Shown here in pieces: positions 1 to 8,982 of a DNA stretch of 64,000 nt. The DNA lies in assembly GCA_030917815.1 (NCBI GenBank), contig JAUPTZ010000010.1:1-64000 (forward strand), read 5' to 3'. Both the position numbers and the translations under genes were made by a program. How positions within the stretch are numbered: position 1 is the stretch's first letter; every line of letters starts with the position of its first letter. Under the pieces are notes generated by a model, which did not search any database, was not told the origin of the DNA, and saw only the letters and a list, made by a program, of their open reading frames with translations. Source of the DNA: Candidatus Babelota bacterium. Lineage in GTDB: Bacteria > Babelota > Babeliae > Babelales > JAUPTZ01.

Positions 1-5
1 TGTTA

Positions 6-1052
6 TTGTCGGTTCTTAGCGGTCTTTCTCCTATTTTTTCTCTGCATGGTATCCTCATACAAGAAGGCGGCAAAACGAACTACAATCCCGATGTTGCCAG
101 AGACTATTTTTCCTCTCCATCACTCGTCGCTACTTCAATTGCACTCGCGCCACTCCGATCGTTTTTTGAGGCAGCAAAGGAAAAAGCAGCCCCCCGTGAA
201 GAATCATTCTTCTCTTATGCACTGTCACCATTTATTGAACAACAATACAATGCTATTGGATATGCCGACCTACTCTCACGTGATGCCAGACATATCACCG
301 AATTCTTGATTCTCTCAAATGAGTATAAATTCTCGGCCGAGCAAACCTATACCGGCTTGCGCCTTTTTCACAACAAACTTAAGGAAGCATCACTTGTTGA
401 TGACACCGCGATGAATCACATTTTAGAGGTGCTACCTAGTGAACTAGAACGCCATTTTCCGCTCAACGCATTGCAAAGCGCGAAACAAAAAACACCGGCA
501 AAAATGATAGAAAATATTATGCTCACCGAGCTGACGAGCCACTTGGAAGCACCAAAGACATCAACCGAAAAATTCTTTACCGGACTTTCACACACAATTG
601 CGCAATCGGTCAAAGACATCGGCGTTAACGATGAGGCCGCTATGCGCGAGCGCCTTCGTACATTGACCATTCGTTTTGTTGAATTATTGCTCAATAAAAC
701 GGTGTGGTACACACAACATCCAGAAAGCATTTGGCCTTCATTTCTCCAAGCGGCACATAACATTTCGCTCTTATGCAGCAACCGCGTGGTAAATCACCTT
801 GATGACGCCGATGAAATGCATAAAACCTTGGTGTCCCGTTTTGTGTCGTTCATTGAGCAATCGGGCCATCAATTGCCGGTATCTTGGTATGAAAATATCA
901 GCAGTGATCTTGAGAATTGCTTGGTTCCGTTTCTTGAAGCACCTGAACTTGATGCCGGTGTCACCCCAAAGAAAAAAATTATTATGAACGCCATCATGCG
1001 CGGCAAGACTTGCGCAATCGCCCAGCAAACTCACGGGCTCATGCTTGATTAA
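6..1052 (+). CDS. hypothetical protein, possibly 5'-truncated by the window edge
   Basis: 348-aa ORF; begins at a TTG with no in-frame stop between it and the window start, so the true start may lie upstream. Confidence 0.65.
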   Translation: MSVLSGLSPIFSLHGILIQEGGKTNYNPDVARDYFSSPSLVATSIALAPLRSFFEAAKEKAAPREESFFSYALSPFIEQQYNAIGYADLLSRDARHITEFLILSNEYKFSAEQTYTGLRLFHNKLKEASLVDDTAMNHILEVLPSELERHFPLNALQSAKQKTPAKMIENIMLTELTSHLEAPKTSTEKFFTGLSHTIAQSVKDIGVNDEAAMRERLRTLTIRFVELLLNKTVWYTQHPESIWPSFLQAAHNISLLCSNRVVNHLDDADEMHKTLVSRFVSFIEQSGHQLPVSWYENISSDLENCLVPFLEAPELDAGVTPKKKIIMNAIMRGKTCAIAQQTHGLMLD

Positions 1053-1999
1053 TCTTGCGACGAAGTAGAAGAACGGCTTTCCCGTGACATGCTCTCGCTC
1101 TTTTGCTCAGACTCACTATCGCCATCGCCTCCATCATCATGCGGCAATTTTTCAACATCATCAAAAATAGTAGACACCGAACGATCCTCACCAATCACTT
1201 GATTTGAACGCTCTTCAAAATCGGGTACACACCGCTCTTCGGGTACACACCGCTCTGTGGTAACAACTAATGCATTATCTATTGCAGCCGCTCCGCTCAG
1301 TGCACCGATCGTGCGCACCGACTTTTGCCGCACCAGGTCGGCCCATGATGGCGCAATAGAATTCATAGATACATCGAAAAAATATCCATTGCGCGCCATA
1401 TCAATCAACACAAAATGGGTTGTATCGGCAATCACTACGGCATACAATTCAAGCGGTACTAACCCACGGTTAGTGTGCATAAAATTTTTAAGCTTTGCGG
1501 CCTGATCGGCATTCAACGCCAACTCCTTTGTCTCGCCTGCTTCAAATGTCCACACAATTGATTGCGCAGCAGCACCAGAAAGCGCAAATGAGACAACATT
1601 GTCACCGGCAGCAAGCACCGGTACTTTCGAAGCCTCCACTAATGATTGTGGCCCACCACTCACCATATCAGACAGCTGCGACAAACCGGCTGAAGCGGTC
1701 GCTCCCTCAGCCACCGCTTCAGCCGCATGCCACGCACAAGCAACACCAGCAATAACACCAAGCGCGGTGAGCATAAGCCGCCGAGTCACTGCCCAATTTT
1801 TTTCACGAAGGAGCACAACTCTCTTAACACGCATTCGCTTTTCGGCGGTCAAACAAAGTTCACAAAGATTAACCAGTGATGCGGAGATGCACACGGTCGC
1901 CGCAACCACATACCGAGGACGCAATTCAACCGATGGATAGGCACTTAAACAACCAAAAATGCCAACGAAAAAAGAGGACAAAAACAAACATTTTTCCAT
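1049..1999 (-). CDS. hypothetical membrane protein with two TM segments separated by a basic loop
   Basis: ORF to 2005; ATG at 1999 preceded by GGAGG; hydrophobic segments YVVAATVCISASLVNLCELCL and RRLMLTALGVIAGVACAWHA. Confidence 0.7.
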   Translation of the reverse strand: MEKCLFLSSFFVGIFGCLSAYPSVELRPRYVVAATVCISASLVNLCELCLTAEKRMRVKRVVLLREKNWAVTRRLMLTALGVIAGVACAWHAAEAVAEGATASAGLSQLSDMVSGGPQSLVEASKVPVLAAGDNVVSFALSGAAAQSIVWTFEAGETKELALNADQAAKLKNFMHTNRGLVPLELYAVVIADTTHFVLIDMARNGYFFDVSMNSIAPSWADLVRQKSVRTIGALSGAAAIDNALVVTTERCVPEERCVPDFEERSNQVIGEDRSVSTIFDDVEKLPHDDGGDGDSESEQKSESMSRESRSSTSSQD

Positions 2000-2106
2000 G
2001 TTCAACCTCCGGGAGGATAAAGATTTTAACAGGAAAAAAGTGTAAGAGATTAAGACAGCGGTGTCTACTGCCGCCGCTAGAGTTTCAGGAAGTTTGCACG
2101 GCGCAG

Positions 2107-2265
2107 GTCGTCATTGCGCCACCGGACGCCGAAGGCTATGGCGCCCAGTCCGCTGTAGCAGGCTAATGCGTAAGCGGGAGGAGCCTTTGTGCGACGTGGC
2201 AATCCAGTAAAAATAATGTAGTAGATAATAGACTGGATCGCCGCGCATACGCTCGCAATGACGCT
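2107..2265. repeat. degenerate copy of a palindromic dispersed repeat (GTCATTGCG...GACGTGGCAATCCAG...CTGGATCGC...CTCGCAATGACG)
   Basis: shares gacgtggcaatccag and ctcgcaatgacg arms with the element at 3599-3703; intergenic. Confidence 0.7.
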
Positions 2266-2314
2266 CTCACGAGCGGTCATGTAGCGCTAGGCTAATCGGG
2301 CGGTATTGCACCTA

Positions 2315-3754
2315 CTAAAATTTAAGCGAAACTCCACCACTCAATAACACACCACTCATCACGCATTTTCCGTTAAACGGCACAGTCAGTTGCAACGAGA
2401 TTTCGGGCAACATTTTCCAGGTGCGAGCACGCGGCGGAATAAATGAAAGAGCACCAAGCAAATTGTGTGATTCTGAGGCATCAACCGTTGGTGAAGAATT
2501 TATAATCAACGCACTCATTACATCATCTTGCGGATAGAGCGTGCTGTCGGTATGTTTGAAAAATTGATAACCGCCCGTGCAGAAAAGGCCGGTTTTTGGA
2601 ATCTCGGTTTGTCCGTAGACGGTAAAGCGCCACTCAGGACCATACTCACGCGTCGCAACACCTTTTGACAGTGTAAGGAATGGTGTTTGTGCCCAACTTG
2701 TTTTCAAGCGCCATTCTTGCAAACGACGCACAATAATGGTTGTACCCACATCAACACCGACACGAACATTGCCGCCAAGATCAAGACGCAATCCAGCACC
2801 CAACGGAATAGCGGCCGCACCATCATGACCAAAATCAACATCAAACACCCTATCAATATCGACTTTATGTGATGTTGGAATTTGCACACCAAGACGAAAT
2901 TGCACCATCACATCACGAAGACGTCGCTGATACTGAGAAAAATGCCCTTGCCAATAAAGCATACACGAAACATCGCCAAGCCCAGACCGCATCTGGTCAC
3001 CAATATTCATATCACCATACTTGTTTACAAAAGAGCCCAAGGTTGCTTGATCGCTGACCAGCAACGCTCGCACGCGATCATCTTGCAACGTTTGCGATTT
3101 TGTTGCGCTGACCCACGAAACATTATGAATTGCCGCTTCAATGAACGGCACGTGCACTCCGAAAGAAAACATGCCCGGTAATTTAATCATACCTAGACGA
3201 TAGATCAGATCAACGCATCCCTGATTCCATGACAAATCACCGGTCACCGTAAACATCCCACGCACACCATCTTGCGCACCACGAAGGCGGTTGGCAAGCC
3301 CATGCAGTGCGGTACCCGGCGCGCTTCCTTCAAGCATCGCCAAGCTCGATTCATTCACGCCCGAATAATCTGAGCCATAAATCTGCGTTACGGGCACTCT
3401 TTTTTCATCACCATTATAGGCTTTAGATTGCAGCATGGTTTGAGCACGTAGACCAACTTGTATGGTATTTGAGGGAGCCCAGAGACGTTGCGTGAAATCA
3501 CCATCATACGGCTGATGAATATTGGTCGGTGTATAGGAAGAAACCGAACCTATTGGTAAAAATAGCAATAAGAAAAATAGCTTGCACGAGGCCACTGCCT
3601 CGTCATTGCGAGGAACATAGTGACGTGGCAATCCAGCTAAACCGCTTGCACTCTTGTTACTCTGGATTGCTTCGGCCGGCACAGCAGCCTCGCAATGACG
3701 ACGACCTAGCGTCGTCGCAGAGACTAGTACACATTTCCCATAAGATGTCTTCAT
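2315..3754 (-). CDS. outer-membrane beta-barrel-like protein with a repeat element inside its signal-peptide region
   Basis: 479 aa; RBS AAGGGAG before ATG; hydrophobic CKLFFLLLFLPIGSVSS; C-terminus GGVSLKF (C-terminal Phe typical of OMPs). Confidence 0.7.
   Translation of the reverse strand: MKTSYGKCVLVSATTLGRRHCEAAVPAEAIQSNKSASGLAGLPRHYVPRNDEAVASCKLFFLLLFLPIGSVSSYTPTNIHQPYDGDFTQRLWAPSNTIQVGLRAQTMLQSKAYNGDEKRVPVTQIYGSDYSGVNESSLAMLEGSAPGTALHGLANRLRGAQDGVRGMFTVTGDLSWNQGCVDLIYRLGMIKLPGMFSFGVHVPFIEAAIHNVSWVSATKSQTLQDDRVRALLVSDQATLGSFVNKYGDMNIGDQMRSGLGDVSCMLYWQGHFSQYQRRLRDVMVQFRLGVQIPTSHKVDIDRVFDVDFGHDGAAAIPLGAGLRLDLGGNVRVGVDVGTTIIVRRLQEWRLKTSWAQTPFLTLSKGVATREYGPEWRFTVYGQTEIPKTGLFCTGGYQFFKHTDSTLYPQDDVMSALIINSSPTVDASESHNLLGALSFIPPRARTWKMLPEISLQLTVPFNGKCVMSGVLLSGGVSLKF
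3599..3703. repeat. palindromic dispersed repeat resembling Rickettsia-type palindromic elements
   Basis: tcgtcattgcgaggaacatagtgacgtggcaatccag...ctggattgcttcggccggcacagcagcctcgcaatgacga; complementary ends. Confidence 0.85.
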
Positions 3755-3765
3755 AACCTACTCCC

Positions 3766-6534
3766 TTATTGAAGAATTTGAATACCCCATGCCCCTGATA
3801 TAATAATCGTCCCGGTAGCCAGCTCACGCACAACACCAGAAATAGTACTCGTGTACGTACCAACATCAAAAATTGGCTGCACACTATCAACCCACGCATC
3901 GATCTGACCAACATACGCACTCATCGGCAACACACGCAACATGCCTCGCCCCTCGGCAAGGAATGTATGGTGCTGCGAGCTAGCATCGAGCGAAATGCCA
4001 CCATCGGTATAAAAATATTCACGAAATTGCCCTAAAATGCTCATGTAGGTACGTGCCACGGTATCAATGGTATGAATTACCGCTCCCATTTCATCACGGT
4101 CACTACCGGTCAAGGTTGATCCACTCGGTATATCAACGCGATAAATACTGGCCACGTTTAACGCAACATCGGCAGTTAAGATATAAAGCATACCACCATC
4201 ATCGATGGTATTACCCGGAACAAATAAGAGTTGCGAACACACACCAAACGATTCGCTAGAGCCCGGCACCATTGGAATCTCATTCCAGCCACCACTTCCT
4301 AAGGTGTCGGTAACATCTGCTAACGCCCCATCGTTCACCCATAGTCCCTTACTCGTTGCCAAAAAGGCATAGTTACCAACAATAACCGCAGACAAAATCG
4401 TTTCGTATGATACTCCAAAAAGCACTGTTGGTGAGGCAATCAAAGTTTCATCTGCGATACCATTAGCAAAATTATCGGCATTATACGAACAACGATACAT
4501 CCCATCGGCACACACAATATAAAAACCGGTTCTGTCGGTTAAAATTTGGCTCACTTGCGAAAAATCGGTACCGTCACTCTTCTTCAGTACATTAAAAGCA
4601 AAGTCGGTAGCAAGCTCACTTTCATCAGTGCCATCCCACGCCGATCCATCCGATTGACAAAGCACCGCAACGCCATCGCTACCACCTACAAAAAACCATC
4701 CTGAAGGAATCAAAACAGCATCGCTTGCCGAGATTGCTGCAGTAGTTATCATGCCAAGCGATGTGCCTGCTGCAGTAAAATCATAGGTCCATAAATTAGA
4801 GACACTTGAGCTATCAGCCCCGATAATACGTGCACCACCAACTGCCGTTAATGCAAAAGCACACCTATTACGCCCGGTAAAGAAGAGCATTGAAGAACCT
4901 GCCGCAACTTGCGATGAAGTGTTGTACCAACCACCATTCAGCGATTGTACGCTAATAACATTTTGTACTCCGCCATTTTCGGCCGTAAAGAATTGATTTA
5001 CGTTACGCACTAACCCAACCGACTCATCGGTTGACGTACCGCCCCAATACCCATTCTGACGACATTGTCCCCACACTTGCGCGTATATCGTATCACTATC
5101 ACCGGCTAAAAATTTCATGCGATTAAGTTTGTCCCGAGCAAACCCAGAAATTGGATTGCTGGCAACTACCACCGGCTTCCATGGCGACCATCCACGAATC
5201 GCTCCGGTAATATCAAACAGTGCTTGCGATACAAAAACGCCATTCGTAGTATCGGAATCACCCAGGCAAGAAGCAAAGACACTATCACCATATACGCGCA
5301 GCGAATTAATCGCAGCCGGCGCTTCACCACAGCCTACTATTGCTGGCGTATCATCGGTGGTATAGAGCTGATCGGCGCTTCCCAACGTTGCCGCAGCGGT
5401 ACTATCATTTTTAGTAGCCAAAAGACCGGCAGGAGTAAGTGGAAGCGAATACACATTAACATCATCACGCGACACAATAAGATAATTATTTCCGGTCGAA
5501 GCGTTCATCACATCAAGAAGTTGCGGCGAAAGTCCATCTGCCGTACTTGCAATAATATAATCATTATCATCCCAATCGGTTTCAAGATTGACACCGGTCG
5601 CACCAACAATGGAGGGACATATTTTAAACTGAGCACCGGAAATTAATTTTCCATTCGCTTTCGCGTCGCTAGATATATCAACCGATCCCACCGCTACCGC
5701 AACACCACCATCGTTAGTCCGCAGTGCAACAAATAATTTATTGAGCGCTTCATTCCAGCACAAAGCACGAACTTCTGCTATTGTGCCGATGTCGCCGATA
5801 GCAATCAAGTCGCTCGTTAACGGCGCCGCCTGTGGACCACTATTACGCCCCAGCGCATCAAAAGGCACAATTCCGTCACCAAGAACCTGTGCAATGCCAA
5901 TACCGGCCGCCGCTTGCCCCAAGAATGAACTGCTATCGCTCGGCGTCACTGCCGCAAAAATAAAACCAAATGATGTGGTCGGCACGGCCGGATTCATACT
6001 ACGCCGGGTGTATACGGCACCGGTCAAACCAACAATATTACTGGTGACCGCACCAAGAGCATCACCAAACGGAAGTCTATTCACAAGCATAGAAAGACCG
6101 CTATCGAGCTCGGTTATAAGCGCAACCGAATGAACCGGAGAAGCGGCTGGCGCAAAGCCTACCAGTGGATAGCCCTTATAGGTAGAAAGATACTTCACAC
6201 ATTGTTCATAGAGAGGGTTATCAGAGACCACCACGAGCATCTCTCGGGGATTATTTTTGTTTGCAGCCATGGCATTATTGATACGCACCTGCTGCGGAAC
6301 CAAGCCAACCATCGATGCCTGATAGGCTCCCTCATTTGTCCGCGTGAGCGACATACGAGCAACGCTGTATTGAAGATTATCATCAGGAATGGTCGATTGC
6401 GCTACGAATAACTCCCCGTCACCCGTGCCGGCATAACGATCAAAGGAAACACCGTCAACGCTAACCGAAACTGAACTGACCAATGGCACCCACCACAAAA
6501 AGACCAGTACGCCTACCGCACTACGAAAATTCAT
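3766..6534 (-). CDS. large secreted protein, repetitive, possibly beta-propeller-like
   Basis: 922 aa; signal peptide MNFRSAVGVLVFLWWVPLVSSVS; RBS AAAGGAAA; repeated strand-like segments. Confidence 0.7.
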   Translation of the reverse strand: MNFRSAVGVLVFLWWVPLVSSVSVSVDGVSFDRYAGTGDGELFVAQSTIPDDNLQYSVARMSLTRTNEGAYQASMVGLVPQQVRINNAMAANKNNPREMLVVVSDNPLYEQCVKYLSTYKGYPLVGFAPAASPVHSVALITELDSGLSMLVNRLPFGDALGAVTSNIVGLTGAVYTRRSMNPAVPTTSFGFIFAAVTPSDSSSFLGQAAAGIGIAQVLGDGIVPFDALGRNSGPQAAPLTSDLIAIGDIGTIAEVRALCWNEALNKLFVALRTNDGGVAVAVGSVDISSDAKANGKLISGAQFKICPSIVGATGVNLETDWDDNDYIIASTADGLSPQLLDVMNASTGNNYLIVSRDDVNVYSLPLTPAGLLATKNDSTAAATLGSADQLYTTDDTPAIVGCGEAPAAINSLRVYGDSVFASCLGDSDTTNGVFVSQALFDITGAIRGWSPWKPVVVASNPISGFARDKLNRMKFLAGDSDTIYAQVWGQCRQNGYWGGTSTDESVGLVRNVNQFFTAENGGVQNVISVQSLNGGWYNTSSQVAAGSSMLFFTGRNRCAFALTAVGGARIIGADSSSVSNLWTYDFTAAGTSLGMITTAAISASDAVLIPSGWFFVGGSDGVAVLCQSDGSAWDGTDESELATDFAFNVLKKSDGTDFSQVSQILTDRTGFYIVCADGMYRCSYNADNFANGIADETLIASPTVLFGVSYETILSAVIVGNYAFLATSKGLWVNDGALADVTDTLGSGGWNEIPMVPGSSESFGVCSQLLFVPGNTIDDGGMLYILTADVALNVASIYRVDIPSGSTLTGSDRDEMGAVIHTIDTVARTYMSILGQFREYFYTDGGISLDASSQHHTFLAEGRGMLRVLPMSAYVGQIDAWVDSVQPIFDVGTYTSTISGVVRELATGTIIISGAWGIQILQ

Positions 6535-6680
6535 ACATTTCCTTTCACCAGGGGGAGAGTAAAATAAAGCGCTCTACGCGAGTTGGCCGTATTCTACGTG
6601 ATTTTGCTCAAAAGTAAACGTTCTTCCCCGGAGGCCCTCTCATACGCGGCTCAATATGGACAAATAGAAAACATGGTGCT

Positions 6681-6767
6681 ATGATTACCACCAATGATCG
6701 ACCAAATCCATTAGCGAGCATTACCGACGGTGAGCTTGAAGATCCAGCCATTTACAGCGCTCGTTAA
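6681..6767 (+). pseudogene. C-terminal remnant of a paralogue of the 6799-7566 gene
   Basis: 28-codon ORF MITTNDRPNPLASITDGELEDPAIYSAR*; tail matches ...RLNTGELEDPTAYS... of the downstream gene. Confidence 0.5.
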
Positions 6768-6798
6768 ATTTTTTTGACTCATAAAGAAGGGATATACT

Positions 6799-7566
6799 AT
6801 GTTACTAAGAATTATGATACTGCTTGGCCTTAGCCTATGCGCCTCTGAATCTGTATTTGCCTCTGCCACATTAGAAGAACCTGCAGCCGCAGCTGCAGCA
6901 GAATTCACACTCTGGACGCCGGAAAAACTTGCCGAACAAACGACTCGAGCAAGACTGGCAGCAGAGAAAATGCTTGAGGATAGAGAAGTTTCTTGCTGGA
7001 ATGATGATCTCGAGGCCGTCCTCAGAGAACTCCTCGCAATTCGTGGTGAACTGGGCACGCTAAAAAGAGAACTCGACAAATTAAACGGCCATTGCGCGGC
7101 AAGCAGCAGTTGCGGAGTAGTAGCTAACGTCCGACAAGATGTGGTAAAAATCTCTAGAACGCTTCAAGAAAGGATCGCTGCGATAGCGCCAAAAGTAACC
7201 TGGTCTGATAAAAAATTCGGCGAGACTCTTAACGCCGCAATGACTGAGGCCCACAATCTTAATCAAGTGATAGGCCTGATAAAGGCTACCCCAAAAGCAG
7301 CGGCTTTCATAGAAAAAATCATGGCGATTAAAGCTATAGCCGACACCTTGATGCCTTTGACCATTGAATTTAATACTATAATCGCAAACAATATAGCAAC
7401 AGACTCCAGAGTAGTAACGGCACGGCACCACGAAGTTGGCACACAACTGGCAACCGCTCGCCAAAACATACAAGCAATGCTCATAGCACTGGAACCTGGT
7501 CGCCTTAACACCGGTGAGCTGGAAGACCCAACCGCCTACAGCATAGTATTTAGTTACGGCATTTAA
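6799..7566 (+). CDS. secreted coiled-coil hypothetical protein
   Basis: 255 aa; signal peptide MLLRIMILLGLSLCASESVFA; RBS AGAAGG. Confidence 0.75.
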   Translation: MLLRIMILLGLSLCASESVFASATLEEPAAAAAAEFTLWTPEKLAEQTTRARLAAEKMLEDREVSCWNDDLEAVLRELLAIRGELGTLKRELDKLNGHCAASSSCGVVANVRQDVVKISRTLQERIAAIAPKVTWSDKKFGETLNAAMTEAHNLNQVIGLIKATPKAAAFIEKIMAIKAIADTLMPLTIEFNTIIANNIATDSRVVTARHHEVGTQLATARQNIQAMLIALEPGRLNTGELEDPTAYSIVFSYGI

Positions 7567-7585
7567 CTTTTTAATGGTATGCCTG

Positions 7586-7617
7586 AAGCGCCCGGCTATA
7601 AAACCGGGCGCTTTTTG
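7586..7617 (+). terminator. rho-independent terminator
   Basis: AAGCGCCCGG/CCGGGCGCTT stem followed by a T-run. Confidence 0.85.
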
Positions 7618-7782
7618 TATTCTTACTAAGCACCTGCGGCGTAGACTACCTAATATAAACACCTTGCCACAAGCAAAGAGATTGCGATCTACTAAATAAT
7701 CTCTTACACTTTCCATCCACCGTATTCTACATACATCCCCCAAATCACTATCAAACCAACTCAAACAATAGGGGGAATTTTT

Positions 7783-8133
7783 ATGTTAGTACGTGATATT
7801 TTAATAGTTAGCCTTTGCCTCACCGGAGCGGCGCTCGCCATGGATCAGCCAAACGCTGCACAGACACTCGCCGATTGTGGCCAAAAGCACGATGTTCTCC
7901 TAAATAAGACTATCTCAATTGAAGAGGAAGTAGCAGAACTTTCAGCTATGTTCGGAACCATGAAAACCCTGCTTATCGAAAAGCACACCGCCTTGGAAGC
8001 CGCAAGAAAAGCTCATAGCGAAGACCCAACAGACGCCAAAGAAATACAGGTCATGGCCCTACAAAATGATCTAGATGCCATACGTGCATTATTAGTAGAA
8101 ATACAAAGAGAAAACCCTGCTCTTTTGGGCTAG
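7783..8133 (+). CDS. small secreted coiled-coil hypothetical protein
   Basis: 116 aa; signal peptide MLVRDILIVSLCLTGAALA; GGGGG RBS upstream. Confidence 0.7.
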   Translation: MLVRDILIVSLCLTGAALAMDQPNAAQTLADCGQKHDVLLNKTISIEEEVAELSAMFGTMKTLLIEKHTALEAARKAHSEDPTDAKEIQVMALQNDLDAIRALLVEIQRENPALLG

Positions 8134-8816
8134 CGAGTAATCAGCGAACCGGCTTCAAGCCTGATAACCACATCCATCTTTTCATAGACCGACCGATCAT
8201 GGGTGGCCACAATCAACCCCATCCCATGACGGGCCTGGTACTCCCGACAAAAATCGATAATCTCTCCACCCGTTTGATCATCAAGGCTGCCGGTCGGCTC
8301 GTCCGCTATTAAAAATGTCGGCTTACGAATCAATGCCCGTGCAAGCGCTGCTCGCTGCTGCTGTCCGCCAGAAAGCTGATGGGGAAAGTGCTGCACATGA
8401 CCAGCAAGCCCTAATGCACCAATCAACTCACCAATCTCTCGCTCCTCAATCGGTTTACGAGCTAAAAAGGCCGAAACTTTTACATTGTCGTACACCGAGA
8501 GCTCCGGTATTAGGTAGTGAAATTGGAAGGCAAACCCAATATGTGCCGCTATCCACTCATCTCTTTCTTCAGGATCAAAACTATCGCTTGCCCTCCCCCC
8601 CCAAGAGACCATTCCAGCATCAATCGGCTCAAAGCCGGCCAAAATATGCAAAAGCGTCGACTTTCCCGACCCAGAGGCACCAACAACTGCATAGGAAGTA
8701 CCAGGGGAAAAAGTATAACTAACCTGCGAAAGAATCGGCCTTACAATCTGGTCAACCTCAAAACCCTTGGTAACATGCACCAATGAGAGGTCATATTTAG
8801 AAATGATTGTTCGCAT
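8130..8816 (-). CDS. ABC transporter ATP-binding protein, LolD/MacB-like
   Basis: Walker A GASGSGKST, signature LSGGQQQRAALARAL, Walker B FLIADEPTGSLD; start chosen at MRTIISKY rather than the longest ORF start at 8933. Confidence 0.9.
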   Translation of the reverse strand: MRTIISKYDLSLVHVTKGFEVDQIVRPILSQVSYTFSPGTSYAVVGASGSGKSTLLHILAGFEPIDAGMVSWGGRASDSFDPEERDEWIAAHIGFAFQFHYLIPELSVYDNVKVSAFLARKPIEEREIGELIGALGLAGHVQHFPHQLSGGQQQRAALARALIRKPTFLIADEPTGSLDDQTGGEIIDFCREYQARHGMGLIVATHDRSVYEKMDVVIRLEAGSLITR

Positions 8817-8982
8817 ACAAAGAGATCCTTTAAAGTTGAAGCAATAACTGGTTACCAAGCCGCAAGGAAAGATTGCCATACAATCGCATTTTTTCTTGTA
8901 GCCGAAACGGCTCAGAATACCACGAGTACACATGGGCGTGTACAGATTACATTAATTAGCTCTTAGGGGGAGGTAGCACTGT

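Noticed and set aside
3529-3756. 75-aa plus ORF (RHCEEHSDVAIQ...LLRPAQQPRNDD)
   Set aside because: Translation of the palindromic repeat on the opposite strand; this type of peptide is a common misannotation.
7081-7764. 227-aa minus-strand ORF antisense to the 6799-7566 gene
   Set aside because: Overlaps a gene with a good signal peptide and RBS; the antisense translation is Cys/Tyr/Arg-rich with no recognisable domain, typical of a shadow ORF.
8130-8933. Longer start of the LolD-like ATPase (8933)
   Set aside because: The extra N-terminal 39 residues do not resemble ABC ATPases; MRTIISKYDLSLVHVTKGF at 8816 fits the family better.
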